From assembly GCA_963814165.1 (NCBI GenBank), contig CAWFBW010000007.1, positions 558,001-622,000 on the forward strand: a stretch of DNA of 64,000 bases. Reading direction: 5' to 3'. The translations under genes and the position numbers were made by a program. The stretch comes from DASRAA01 sp963814165. Its GTDB lineage: Bacteria > Acidobacteriota > Terriglobia > Terriglobales > Acidobacteriaceae. Positions 43,618 through 54,269 of the stretch are shown here, one piece after another; the stretch's first letter is position 1, and every line of letters starts with the position of its first letter. The notes under the pieces are model-generated. The model ran no database searches and had not been told where the DNA came from. It was given only the letters and a program-made list of their open reading frames with translations.

Positions 43618-44810
43618 GAACACCCCTGCACAGCCGGACCTGCGCCGTCCTCGGCCGAGCAGACGTGAATAGCAGGTGTCCGACCGGTTGCACTCGCGTA
43701 CCGGCGCGAGACGTTCTCCTTGAACGCATCTACCGCATCCACTTGCACAAGGTTCACCGTACAACCTCCAAATCCGCCTCCCGTCATTCGAGCGCCGTAC
43801 ACATCGCGACACGCAAGGGCGGACTCCACCATTAGGTCGAGTTCTCGGCAACTGACTTCGTAGTCATCGCGGAGGCTCCGATGAGATTCGACCATCAACC
43901 GGCCGAATGAGTCCAAGTCGAGTCGTCGAAGCGCCTGGGCCGCCTCCAGAACGCGCGCATTCTCTGTGACCACATGATGACAGCGGCGGTAGACCCGCTC
44001 TGGCAACGTCTTACCAACCGCAGTCAGTTGAGCCGTGTCGATGTCGCGCAGCGCGCGGATATCGGGAAGCTTAGTCCTCAGCAAACGTACCCCTTCCTTA
44101 CAGTCAGCGCGGCGCTGGTTGTACTCCCCGCCCGCGAGCTCATGCCTCACCATAGTGTTGCATACGACGATGCGAACAGTTCTCGGGATATCCAGCAGTT
44201 CGTGAGCGAGACTGCGGCAGTCAAGAAGCAGGGCGCACCCTACCCGGCCGAAGCAAGAGATGAACTGATCCATGATTCCGCACTCCGTACCTGCATATTG
44301 GTGCTCAGCACGCTGACAAAGGGCGGCTATATCGAGGCGATCAAGGCTGCGCCCGACAACAGCAAGCAACGCAAGAGCAACGGAAACCTCAATCGCCGCC
44401 GAAGAACTAAGTCCGGCCCCGATCGGAACGTCGCTCTTGATGACCAGGTTTGCGCCACCCAAAGGCACACCAGATGCCTGCAATACCGCGGCGACTCCGC
44501 GAACGTAATCACTCCAGTGTCCAGTTGGGCCGGAGCCTGGATCATCCAGCGCAATCGTTGCAGTTTCCTCAAAGTCCAACGAAAGAACGCTGACTGCGCG
44601 GTCATCGCGACCGCCAACAGCGACATAAGTGGACAAACCCAAGGCGGCGGGCATCACGAAGCCATCGTTGTAGTCAGTGTGTTCGCCAATCAGATTGACA
44701 CGGCCCGGAGCGCGGAAAATCCCGACGGGCGATCCGTAGTTCTGGCGAAATATCCTTGCGACGAGTTGTGGGCTGTTCTCGAAACTCGCAGAGACGTTTG
44801 GCGGTTCCAT
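43614..44810 (-). CDS. galK: Galactokinase
   Basis: This 398-residue GHMP kinase phosphorylates galactose at C1. Marks are FRAPGRVNLIGEHTDYNDGF at the N-terminus, the ATP loop VPIGAGLSSSAAIEVSVALA, the CGIMDQFISCFGR segment, and GARMTGGGFGGCTVNLVQVD near the C-terminus. It overlaps galT by four bases, so the two form an operon. Together with the GH42 enzyme they allow use of galactosides. Confidence 0.97.
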   Translation of the reverse strand: MEPPNVSASFENSPQLVARIFRQNYGSPVGIFRAPGRVNLIGEHTDYNDGFVMPAALGLSTYVAVGGRDDRAVSVLSLDFEETATIALDDPGSGPTGHWSDYVRGVAAVLQASGVPLGGANLVIKSDVPIGAGLSSSAAIEVSVALALLAVVGRSLDRLDIAALCQRAEHQYAGTECGIMDQFISCFGRVGCALLLDCRSLAHELLDIPRTVRIVVCNTMVRHELAGGEYNQRRADCKEGVRLLRTKLPDIRALRDIDTAQLTAVGKTLPERVYRRCHHVVTENARVLEAAQALRRLDLDSFGRLMVESHRSLRDDYEVSCRELDLMVESALACRDVYGARMTGGGFGGCTVNLVQVDAVDAFKENVSRRYASATGRTPAIHVCSAEDGAGPAVQGCS

Positions 44811-44929
44811 TTTCTGGTCGAAGGGCTGGCGCGATACGATCCATCATCATAACCGCCGCGCGAGAATCCGGCCATAGGCGATCAATAGTGCCGGAATTCG
44901 TGTCAGAAAGTTATCTGTATCGCGATATC

Positions 44930-46123
44930 TTATTTATCCACCGAGGTGCTCGGTGGACGCTGGGACTTGGCCATCTCTTCAGTCTTCGCGAGGTTTGTCT
45001 TGACGTGCTCAGAGAGCGGACCGTCAGGCACCAGCTTCAGATAAGTCCGATAATGTTCTGCGGCGGATGAGTAATCTTCCTTGGCAGAACAGATGCTGGC
45101 CAACAGCAGCTCAATTCGTGGCTCAGAGTGCGCCTTATCCATGCTTTCCGCACGCAGGGCAATACTTTCCGCCTTGGCAGTATGTTGAAGATTAAACTCC
45201 GCAACTGCTTCGTAGTAGTAAGCGAGCGGAAAATCCGTCGGATCCAGTGCGATCAGGCGTTCGGCGAGTCTGAGAGTTTGTTCCCAGTTGCCGGTTACCG
45301 CCTCGATAAAGGCCATTCGTAGATAAGGAAGGGGCAGATTGGGATCCGCAGAAATAGCCTCCTGATAGTCATCCATCGCCGCATCTGTATTCCTCCGCCG
45401 TTGTTCCAAATCGCCCAGGCGCGTCCAGGCTTCGGCGAATTTGGGACACTGCTCGATCGCTTTGCGGAGCGATGTCTCAGCTTTCGCCATATCGCCCTTT
45501 TCCAGAAGTTCGCTGCCCTTTTCGAACTCCTTGCGGGCCTTCATGGGTACTGCGAGGCTAGCGACGGTAACCATGCCGTCGGCCTTCTTGGCGCGGTTAT
45601 GCAGAATAATTACACCCAAATTCGAGTTGTTCATCGAGGGATCGAGACGAATATACGACGACGAATAGCCGGGCAACTCAGCTCGCAGTTCGCAGTCCGC
45701 CATCATCGACCGAGGGTCCGTCATGTTAGTTAGTGACTGATTCGCACGGGAGGAGGGACTATCGGTGCCGAATCCGCGCGTATCCTCCGTGGCATCCAGC
45801 GTCGTGTCGCTGAAGTTTCGATCGCCCAGGGTGAAGGAGAAAGCGCCGTCCCCAAGGGTGTACGTCTGGCGGCGACTATTGCCGTTGCAAGTCCTGATGA
45901 TCGCCACCGGGCCCGGAGGCGGAGTCCCGGTATCCAGAATCACTTTCCCAGAGAAAAATACGGGTTGTTGAGGTAGTGGTCCCGCATTAGCCGGCGGTCT
46001 GCTGGGCACGCGGGTAGAAGGCACTTTGCCGCCGCTGGTACCACCCTGCTGAGCATTGCTCATTGCCGATAACAGCACGCAAATACAAAACGTACAAACG
46101 GAAGACCTGATTCTTCGCTTCAT
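44930..46123 (-). CDS. Secreted TPR protein with N-terminal beta-sandwich domain
   Basis: From the ATG at 46123, preceded by GGGGGTGG, the product is 397 residues. A signal peptide (CTFCICVLLSAMSNAQQ) leads to a carboxypeptidase-regulatory-like domain (FFSGKVILDTGTPPPGPVAI ... YTLGDGAFSFTLGDRN). TPR repeats run from about 200 (KARKEFEKGSELLEKGDMAK) to 385. It shares this layout with the protein at 6936-8918, though the later lacks the same C-terminal part. Role unknown, probably periplasmic or surface-linked. Confidence 0.82.
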   Translation of the reverse strand: MKRRIRSSVCTFCICVLLSAMSNAQQGGTSGGKVPSTRVPSRPPANAGPLPQQPVFFSGKVILDTGTPPPGPVAIIRTCNGNSRRQTYTLGDGAFSFTLGDRNFSDTTLDATEDTRGFGTDSPSSRANQSLTNMTDPRSMMADCELRAELPGYSSSYIRLDPSMNNSNLGVIILHNRAKKADGMVTVASLAVPMKARKEFEKGSELLEKGDMAKAETSLRKAIEQCPKFAEAWTRLGDLEQRRRNTDAAMDDYQEAISADPNLPLPYLRMAFIEAVTGNWEQTLRLAERLIALDPTDFPLAYYYEAVAEFNLQHTAKAESIALRAESMDKAHSEPRIELLLASICSAKEDYSSAAEHYRTYLKLVPDGPLSEHVKTNLAKTEEMAKSQRPPSTSVDK

Positions 46124-46386
46124 CAGCCACCCCCAACACGGCCGAGCCCCATTAGGTGCATGGTACTCCATTTCACCTTCAAAATTACCCGCAAAATTGC
46201 GCCTGATCTGCAGAAACCCAAGAGCGACCGTGAATCAGCACTTTGCTTTTTACTCCATTGCGTTTTATCGCTGAGAAAACTCCGCCTGCATGCTACCTTC
46301 TCCGCAGCCGTGGCAACCATCGAGTGGAGCAACGTCACATTTGATCAGGTTGCTACGGAATAGCCCAATGCTGTTTCCGAAAGTGA

Positions 46387-46425
46387 GATTACTAAAGTAA
46401 CCACAACGTCAGGGATTACTAAAGT
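46387..46425. repeat. Direct repeat GATTACTAAAGT x2
   Basis: Two exact 12-base copies are spaced 27 bases start to start. The TTACTAAA core also occurs in the LacI-linked operators at 56073 and 57581, which may be chance. Confidence 0.5.
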
Positions 46426-46456
46426 TTCCGCGAATTCAAACCAAAGTTTGGCCCAC

Positions 46457-46473
46457 CGTGATTCCTGTCACAG
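46457..46473. promoter_or_regulatory. CRP-type operator upstream of a response regulator
   Basis: CGTGA-TTCCTG-TCACAG matches TGTGA-N6-TCACA with one mismatch. It shares the arrangement of the site at 18189-18206, which is upstream of the paralogous regulator. Confidence 0.5.
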
Positions 46474-46600
46474 TGCTTCGCTTGCCAAGATGAAATATTA
46501 GATACCGCGGAGATCGAGACTCAGGGATGACTTGGCGATTGAATGTCCTTGTTCGCTCGACCTGATTCCGCGTGGTGATAAAGAAACGCGGGCAGCAGAC

Positions 46601-47233
46601 ATGGAAGCAAATCAAACCCGGAGCGAGTTTCGTCCCGACGCCGGCAGTCGGGTGCTGGTGGTGGAGGACGATGTACCACTGGCGGAATTATTAAGGAAGC
46701 AATTGGAGACTGAGTCCTACTCGGTCACCGTGCTGCACGATGGCGAATCGGCACAGTCAGCTTTAGAGGGTGGGCGGTTCGATCTCGTGATACTGGATCT
46801 TAATCTCCCAAAACTGGATGGGGTCTCGCTCGTCAAGCGGGTTCGGCCGAACCTGCCGCGGCTGCCGGTACTCGTGTTGACTGCCCGAAACCGCGTGGAG
46901 GACCGGGCGCTGTCACTGGACGCTGGCGCCGACGATTGCATGATAAAGCCCTTTTCCTTTGTCGAATTGCACGCGCGGGTCCGGGCGTTGCTCCGACGCA
47001 ATTCGGGCCCGATCAGCAGGATTTCGCAAGTCGCTGACCTGGTGCTGAATCGTGAGAAGCGAAGGGTGGAGCGTAATGGGCGGCTAATCGAACTCACAGC
47101 ACGGGAGTTTGACGTATTGGAGTACCTCGTGCGCAATGCGGGACGTCCGGTTTCGCGCACGACACTTATGGAGGAAGTGTGGAACCTCCGGTACGATCCC
47201 TCGACCAACGTAGTTGACGTTTATGTGAAATAA
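46601..47233 (+). CDS. OmpR-family response regulator, output domain truncated
   Basis: The start at 46601 is the ATG nearest the conserved RVLVVEDDVPLAEL; 210 residues. The receiver is complete, with phosphoacceptor Asp66 in VILDLNLPKLDG. The winged helix begins normally (RLIELTAREFDVLEYLVRNA ... STNVVDVYVK) but stops where the paralogue at 18403-19089 goes on with NYLRKKVDEG and LIHTVRGVGYEI. About 30 residues, including the wing, are missing. The loss coincides with the truncation of fliM on the other strand, so a DNA junction probably cut both genes. DNA binding is likely impaired. Confidence 0.88.
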   Translation: MEANQTRSEFRPDAGSRVLVVEDDVPLAELLRKQLETESYSVTVLHDGESAQSALEGGRFDLVILDLNLPKLDGVSLVKRVRPNLPRLPVLVLTARNRVEDRALSLDAGADDCMIKPFSFVELHARVRALLRRNSGPISRISQVADLVLNREKRRVERNGRLIELTAREFDVLEYLVRNAGRPVSRTTLMEEVWNLRYDPSTNVVDVYVK

Positions 47234-47490
47234 GCCCCCAGCGAATTCGCCATTGTGCGGGCAAACGCTTCGTGGAGATTCGACATACACCGCGCGTATT
47301 CGTCCGACATCTGGACGTCATTCCGAAAATTGCAGGGTTCAATCGCCCGCCGCTTGCCCCCTACCAGATCAGCTGTTTCGGCTCGAGCCCTTCCCAGAAT
47401 GGCGTCGATCTCACGTTGATTGAGTACCTTCTTCACCGCGTTGAACTTTCGATCAATTTCCTCTCCGCAAGATTGGAATTGGATTAACAA
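47221..47490 (-). pseudogene. fliM: Truncated flagellar motor switch gene fliM (N-terminal part)
   Basis: The visible 89 residues include LNQREIDAILGRARAETADL, then PCNFRNDVQMSDEYARCMSN and LHEAFARTMANSLGAYF, the N-terminal region of FliM (CheY-binding peptide style start plus the first part of the middle domain). A stop arises right after AYFT, in sequence shared with the cut end of the response regulator. The middle and C-terminal domains are missing. The start may be at the ATG at 47490 or a GTG at 47436. cheX and cheY lie just upstream on the same strand. Confidence 0.75.
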
Positions 47491-47508
47491 ATGCCGTCAT
47501 CGCCCTAA

Positions 47509-48090
47509 TCAATCTGCAGGCGTCGTGCCAAAGCAGCGTCCAGCAACCACGAGATCCTCTTTCTTTGCTGCCCCGTCGGCATCCCATTGATCGATCCCTG
47601 AATCTTTATGGCCTTGCACCATGGCAGGCTGAAATGCGAGTAATACGGAAAAGGTTTCATCGTTCCATCGGAAATCTACTCCCATGGAAGCCAAATCCAA
47701 CGAGGGATCTGCGAGCACGCCCGCAATTGGAATTCCAATTCGGATCGTTCCCCACTGGTTTTCCAGAGAACTCTTAACGTTGCCGACGATCATGTTGGCG
47801 ACCTCGCCCATGGCATCGAAAATCGACTCGGTTGCAACCGGGGGTTCCGCCTCCAGAAGACGGCAGGTAATGCATGTGGCCATGGGAAGCGTGTACCGGA
47901 CCTGCGCGGCGCCGCGAACCGATCCGCTGAGCCTCAACGACGACACGAGCTTGTACTTCTCTCTTCCCCGAGGCTTGTCACCGGGCAACTCCGATACGAC
48001 GTCAAAGCCAACCTGTACGGTAAACACTTCGAGGGTCGCACGTTCAATCTCCTGCTCCACTGTTGTCAGCACGCCATCCTCCACCGGCAT
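47509..48090 (-). CDS. CheX-type CheY-P phosphatase / chemotaxis protein
   Basis: This 193-residue protein has the CheX/CheC/FliY fold. The marker segment is SIFDAMGEVANMIVGNVKSS, where Glu and Asn of E-V-A-N fit the catalytic pair. A long N-terminal part (MPVEDGVLTTVEQEIERATL) with beta strands precedes it. Ends with KKEDLVVAGRCFGTTPAD. CheX removes phosphate from CheY. It follows cheY by 10 bases. Confidence 0.85.
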   Translation of the reverse strand: MPVEDGVLTTVEQEIERATLEVFTVQVGFDVVSELPGDKPRGREKYKLVSSLRLSGSVRGAAQVRYTLPMATCITCRLLEAEPPVATESIFDAMGEVANMIVGNVKSSLENQWGTIRIGIPIAGVLADPSLDLASMGVDFRWNDETFSVLLAFQPAMVQGHKDSGIDQWDADGAAKKEDLVVAGRCFGTTPAD

Positions 48091-48100
48091 TGACTCGCGT

Positions 48101-48490
48101 CTAGTTTCGATTCACCAACGGCACCACGGGAGCAAACTGGGATCGCAATTGGAGCGGCGTGAACGGTTTCTTGATATAGCCGGCGGCCCCTTTGGAGACC
48201 GCTTCCCCGACCGCCTCGGAACCACTCTCTGAGGTAATCACGAGCACGGGGATCGTCCCCCATTCGGGGCTTTTTCTGATTTCACCCAAGAGTTGCAATC
48301 CGTCCATATTGGGCATGTTGATGTCCGTCAGCACAACGTCAACCGATCGACTCGCCAGCAATTCCAGAGCTTCAAGGCCATCGCTCGCTTCGAAAACGTC
48401 CGTGACACCCAACTCCGCCCGGTCAAGGCAACGGCTGATAATCCGCCGTATCGTCGATGAATCGTCGACGATCAGTACACGAATACCCAT
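48101..48490 (-). CDS. CheY-type single-domain response regulator
   Basis: This 129-residue receiver-only protein has the acid pair Asp9/Asp10 (VLIVDDSSTIRRIISR), phosphoacceptor Asp56 (VVLTDINMPNMDGLQLL), the Thr/Ser (VLVITSESGSEA) and Lys in GYIKKPFTPLQL. It is the first gene of a cheY-cheX-fliM string and would signal to the flagellar motor or another output. A divergent promoter was not recognised. Confidence 0.93.
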   Translation of the reverse strand: MGIRVLIVDDSSTIRRIISRCLDRAELGVTDVFEASDGLEALELLASRSVDVVLTDINMPNMDGLQLLGEIRKSPEWGTIPVLVITSESGSEAVGEAVSKGAAGYIKKPFTPLQLRSQFAPVVPLVNRN

Positions 48491-48670
48491 AATCCTCCCT
48501 AATTACCACCTTCCGAGGAATGCCGTAGCTGCACGAATGTTCAATCGGCAGGAAATAACGAATGGTTAGTCCCGTGTGGCACAATCCCGCCTCTCCTGCG
48601 GTACTTGGCCAGGCCGTCCCTGAACTTAGAAGTGCCGCCCCTACTTCGGGCCGAACGGGATGAACGCCCT

Positions 48671-50935
48671 TCACTTCGCAGTCACGGCATTCAGCCTGTT
48701 CAGCAGTTCTCCGATTTCCGGATTCGACATGAACGACTTCCACACCAGTCCGCTGCGGTAGTTCTCCACCATGTCCACGATCGGCGCTTGGTTCAGTCCC
48801 ATGTAGATCGGGGAGTACCAGTTCTGCTGAATGTTGTAGGCATCGCGCGGGCCGTAGATATCCCACAGGCGATCGCCCAAGTCGCGGTAGTAATGTTTCA
48901 GCGCCAGCATGGACGCATCCGGCGTGTAGGGAAACGAAGCGAGCGCGCCGGTTGGGGTCAGCGTACCCAGATCGTGCTCACGGTCGGGCGCATGCGCGAC
49001 GTAGCCGTCGGGCCCGTCGCTGGCGGTGAGCCCCCAAGCGTCGGGGCCGTAGCCGGGATAGCGTTTGGGGTTGGCGATCACATATGCGCGATTGATGAGC
49101 GCGATACTGCGATTGTTTTCAAAGTACGACGACGTGAAGCGATCGCACAGCGCATGAGGGTCAAACGCGAAATAGGAGTAGTGGGTAAAGAACAGCGGTC
49201 CGCCGGTGCCGACTCCCACATCGAGCTTGACACCGTAGTACGTGTTCCCATTCGCGTAGTGGTCGCCGTCTTTGGTGCCGGACCACCCCTCGCGATACTT
49301 CTGTGCGCGCTCCGACTGGCTGGCCCATCCTGAATAATACAAATCTGCGGGCACGGCGTGTGTTGGCGAAGCGATAGCCAGCAGGTAGGTGATCATCACT
49401 TCGTTGAAACCGATCAGTGGATGATGAATCTGCCAGTTCCAGTTTGGCGACCAGTGCCAATAGAGAAACGCGCTGTCCGGTTTCTCGCGGTACCAATCCC
49501 ATTCGACGCTTTCCCAAAGCGCAGTGATCTTTCGATAGAGCGCCTGTTCGGCTGCGGGGGTACCGCGGAAGTACTGCCGCGCCGCCAGCAGCCCCTGCAT
49601 GAGGAACGACGTTTCGACCAGGTCGCCGCCGTCGTCGTACATCCCGAAGACAGGCATAGTCTTGCCCGTGCTGCCGTCCATGTAGTGCGACCACACGCCG
49701 TGATAACGCTGTGCGTGCTCCAGAAAATCGACGATCTTGCTGAGCCGCTCGACGCCCTGCGCGCGTGTGATGAAGCCGCGGTCCACGCCGACGATCAGCG
49801 CGCCGACACCGAACCCGCTGGCGCCGGTGGCCACCACGCGGTCGTCGCCGGGAATGTTTTCCCGCGCCATCCCGGAATGCGGGTCCGCACCGTCCCAGTA
49901 GTAGCGGAAACAAGCCTCCTGCAACATGGTCAACAGCTCGTCGTCAGTGAACTCGCGGGTGGCCGCCGACGCGATCTCGGAGAGTGCCGACTGGTGGTAA
50001 TCACCGTCGGAGGCGGTGACCTTGTACTCGGCCTTGAGGCCGGACTGGCCCAGGAAGTCGACATAGCGAAACGTATCGGGCAGTTGGATTCCTACCGGTT
50101 CAAACGGCTTGCCGTCCAGCGAGCGGTAGACGATGTAGCGTGCCACTCCGGCATCGGGTGATGGCCCCCAGCGCAACTCGATGTGGCGGTCGTAACCGAA
50201 GGCCTCAAGATTTTTTGGAGGGGCGACGGTTGCCGCGGGTTTCTGCGAGCCGTTTGCGTCAGCGGCATCATCAACCCGGATCTCGTCAATCAGCAGCGTG
50301 TGGGTAACGTCGTCGGCCTTGTTCTGGCGAAAGATGATGTCCTGCAGATACTCGGGCTGAAACTCGTAGATCGAGGCCGACCGCCACGCGGTGAATGGAA
50401 TCTGCACGCGCACCCAGCGTGCCGCAGGCAAGTCGCCGGCGAACTTTCCCAACGGCACGGCATCGGTAAAACTTGCAGGAAACTGGGCAACTTGCAAGCC
50501 TTCGCGAGCATTGGACAATATGACGAGCGGCAAGTCGGAAGCCCCGATCGCTACCGGCGCATAGAGCCAGAACGATAGTTGATCGCCTTGGAGTTTAGGG
50601 AAGCGGTTACGGATATCGACCAGCCGGACTTCCGCTTTCCATGAACCCCCCTCGTGCGACCGCCACGTCAGACGCAGCGCATTCGGAGGTGTGACAGTGA
50701 CCTTGCTCTCGACCGGCAGCTTGTCGTCATTGTGTTCGATAACGCTGGGATATGTCGCGCTGGCGGCGCTGTAGAAGTAGGCGTCGGGCGTCAGACTGTT
50801 ATCAAAAAACGTATGCAAGTAGTAGTCGTTTGCCGACGCCGCAAACGAAAAAAAGAGAGTGACAGCGAGCAACAGGGCCGCGGTGCCTAAAGTCAGAGGT
50901 GCTCGATTTTCGGAACTATGACCGGTATTCTTCAT
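48671..50935 (-). CDS. GH144-type glycoside hydrolase (PF10091 'glycoamylase'), secreted, with N-terminal modules
   Basis: From the ATG at 50935 (AGGGAG upstream) the product is 754 residues. A signal/TM segment (LLLAVTLFFSFAASA) is followed by a galactose-binding-like module (about 40-240), a fibronectin-III-like module (about 250-335), and the catalytic (alpha/alpha)6 domain (about 345-750): DELLTMLQEACFRYYWDGAD, GFGVGALIVGVDRGFI, GVWSHYMDGSTGKTMPVFGM, YGPDAWGLTASDGPDGYVAH and MVENYRSGLVWKSFMSNPEI. Family GH144 contains endo-beta-1,2-glucanases. The precise substrate here is inferred. A shorter paralogue is encoded at 61296-62645. Confidence 0.88.
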   Translation of the reverse strand: MKNTGHSSENRAPLTLGTAALLLAVTLFFSFAASANDYYLHTFFDNSLTPDAYFYSAASATYPSVIEHNDDKLPVESKVTVTPPNALRLTWRSHEGGSWKAEVRLVDIRNRFPKLQGDQLSFWLYAPVAIGASDLPLVILSNAREGLQVAQFPASFTDAVPLGKFAGDLPAARWVRVQIPFTAWRSASIYEFQPEYLQDIIFRQNKADDVTHTLLIDEIRVDDAADANGSQKPAATVAPPKNLEAFGYDRHIELRWGPSPDAGVARYIVYRSLDGKPFEPVGIQLPDTFRYVDFLGQSGLKAEYKVTASDGDYHQSALSEIASAATREFTDDELLTMLQEACFRYYWDGADPHSGMARENIPGDDRVVATGASGFGVGALIVGVDRGFITRAQGVERLSKIVDFLEHAQRYHGVWSHYMDGSTGKTMPVFGMYDDGGDLVETSFLMQGLLAARQYFRGTPAAEQALYRKITALWESVEWDWYREKPDSAFLYWHWSPNWNWQIHHPLIGFNEVMITYLLAIASPTHAVPADLYYSGWASQSERAQKYREGWSGTKDGDHYANGNTYYGVKLDVGVGTGGPLFFTHYSYFAFDPHALCDRFTSSYFENNRSIALINRAYVIANPKRYPGYGPDAWGLTASDGPDGYVAHAPDREHDLGTLTPTGALASFPYTPDASMLALKHYYRDLGDRLWDIYGPRDAYNIQQNWYSPIYMGLNQAPIVDMVENYRSGLVWKSFMSNPEIGELLNRLNAVTAK

Positions 50936-51217
50936 GGCCGATTTCTCCCTCTGCTTCGTGGCGGAAGCGCGACGCCCCGAAGCTAGAGCGTGTGCAGACA
51001 AACCGTACCGCAGTAGGCGAGAAGTGGCAATGGCTGTGGAGCGCGTTGGTCACCAGGCGGGCGAACCGCCCGATGTGGTATCTGAACGAGTCGAAGATGG
51101 AATGCAACCTCGGCTCGATCCGCAGTGGTTGACGTTCATTAGTGAGGATACGATCAGTTGGCGAGATGCTGGAGTCCCTAGCCTGACACGGCGACATAGC
51201 GCTTATACAATCGAACT

Positions 51218-52954
<1,737 letters not shown>

Positions 52955-52980
52955 GTGAGTGCACGAACGTTGCGAGGGCC

Positions 52981-54189
52981 TTATGGCTTGGGCGAAGTTG
53001 GCGTGGTATCCGGCTGCGGCGCGATCTCGCTCGAATCCGACGCTCCCGGTTTCGATTCCTGTTCTTTATTCAATCGCATAAAGGTTTCGCGGGCACGCGC
53101 CGCGTCGTCGTGTCGTCCTGCCCGGGAATACGCTGAGGCAAGTGCGAAGTAAACCTTGGGCTGGTCCTGGAAGGCCTTCTGCGCGATCTCCAGTTCGGGT
53201 ATGGCGCGCAGGTAGTCGTCTGTGTCGAGCAACAACAGGCCGAGCAGGTAATGTCCCAGCGGCAGGCTGGGATCGAGCTTGACCGCCTGCTCGGCATACG
53301 GCAATCCGGCGGCGGAGTCGATGCGGTACTTTGCAGAAGCGATGCGCAACCGCGAGACGACGTCGTTCGGATTGTTCCGAATCTCCGCCTCGAACTGCGC
53401 AACGGCTGCATCGTTATCGCTAGCGTCGAGCAACAGCTTTCCGTAGGCGTAATGCAAGTTGGGATATTTCGGGTAACTGGTGACCAGGGTGTCGAACTGC
53501 CGCCGGGCTTCGTCGTATTTCCGTTGAGCTCCCAGACACGTCGCCTCGCCCGATCCCTCCATCACTTGGTATTCTGCCGTGCCCGCGGACGGCAAGGTTT
53601 GGTCGCTCACCCGCAGCGCAACCGCGCCCATTATGAGATTCACCTCCGGCGGGTATGGCGACTGCCGGCACAACTGCCCGAGAATCTCCTGTGCCGCTTC
53701 GAAGCGGGCTTTTCGCTGCAACAAGATTCCTTCGTGGTAAAGCATCACGTGGCGGAACTGCGGGTCCGAGGCGACCCCCGACTGTCTGGCCTCCTGAAGC
53801 GATTCAAGGGCGGCGTCTTCCATCCCCAACTCGAACTGGCAAAGTCCAAGCATGGCGCGTGCCGTCCCCGACGTCGGCTGCAACGCCAGCAACTCTTCGA
53901 ATGATTGCGCGGCTTCACGGTACGCGTTTCGGTCGTAGTCGATCGTACCCAGCGACCACCAGCCTTCCGCCCATCCCGGCTTGATGGCGAGCGCCTTGCG
54001 GTACAGCACTGCGGCCTCGTCAAGCCGATCGGCATCGCGTGCTGCCTGCGCTTGAGCGGAAAGGGCCGCGAAGCTAGGCGCGGATTTTTGCGCCTGCGCT
54101 TCGGTTTGCTGAGCGTCGAAGAGCAATACCGACCAAAGGCTGACGGCCGTACAGATCGCAAGACAAGAGCGGAGCGTCACCATTACCAC
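52981..54189 (-). CDS. Secreted TPR protein
   Basis: This 402-residue protein starts with a signal segment (LRSCLAICTAVSLWSVLLFD) and then TPR repeats throughout: PSFAALSAQAQAARDADRLD, AEGWWSLGTIDYDRNAYREA, YAYGKLLLDASDNDAAVAQF, GHYLLGLLLLDTDDYLRAIP. It ends in a Pro-rich tail. It is probably periplasmic. Its stop lies 27 bases from the CRTAC1 stop. Confidence 0.85.
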   Translation of the reverse strand: MVMVTLRSCLAICTAVSLWSVLLFDAQQTEAQAQKSAPSFAALSAQAQAARDADRLDEAAVLYRKALAIKPGWAEGWWSLGTIDYDRNAYREAAQSFEELLALQPTSGTARAMLGLCQFELGMEDAALESLQEARQSGVASDPQFRHVMLYHEGILLQRKARFEAAQEILGQLCRQSPYPPEVNLIMGAVALRVSDQTLPSAGTAEYQVMEGSGEATCLGAQRKYDEARRQFDTLVTSYPKYPNLHYAYGKLLLDASDNDAAVAQFEAEIRNNPNDVVSRLRIASAKYRIDSAAGLPYAEQAVKLDPSLPLGHYLLGLLLLDTDDYLRAIPELEIAQKAFQDQPKVYFALASAYSRAGRHDDAARARETFMRLNKEQESKPGASDSSEIAPQPDTTPTSPKP

Positions 54190-54269
54190 ATACCAGAATT
54201 AGTGTAATCGCCCGCCGGTCCGGAAACGCGAAGACACCCGGAGAATTGCAGGAAGCATATAAGGGGTGG

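Larger units (their letters stand above)
46124..46600. other. Regulatory region upstream of a response regulator
   Basis: No gene is seen. It holds two direct copies of GATTACTAAAGT (46387-46398 and 46414-46425), 27 bases apart, and a CRP-type palindrome at 46457-46473. These lie 130-215 bases before the regulator's likely start and look like binding sites. Confidence 0.5.
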
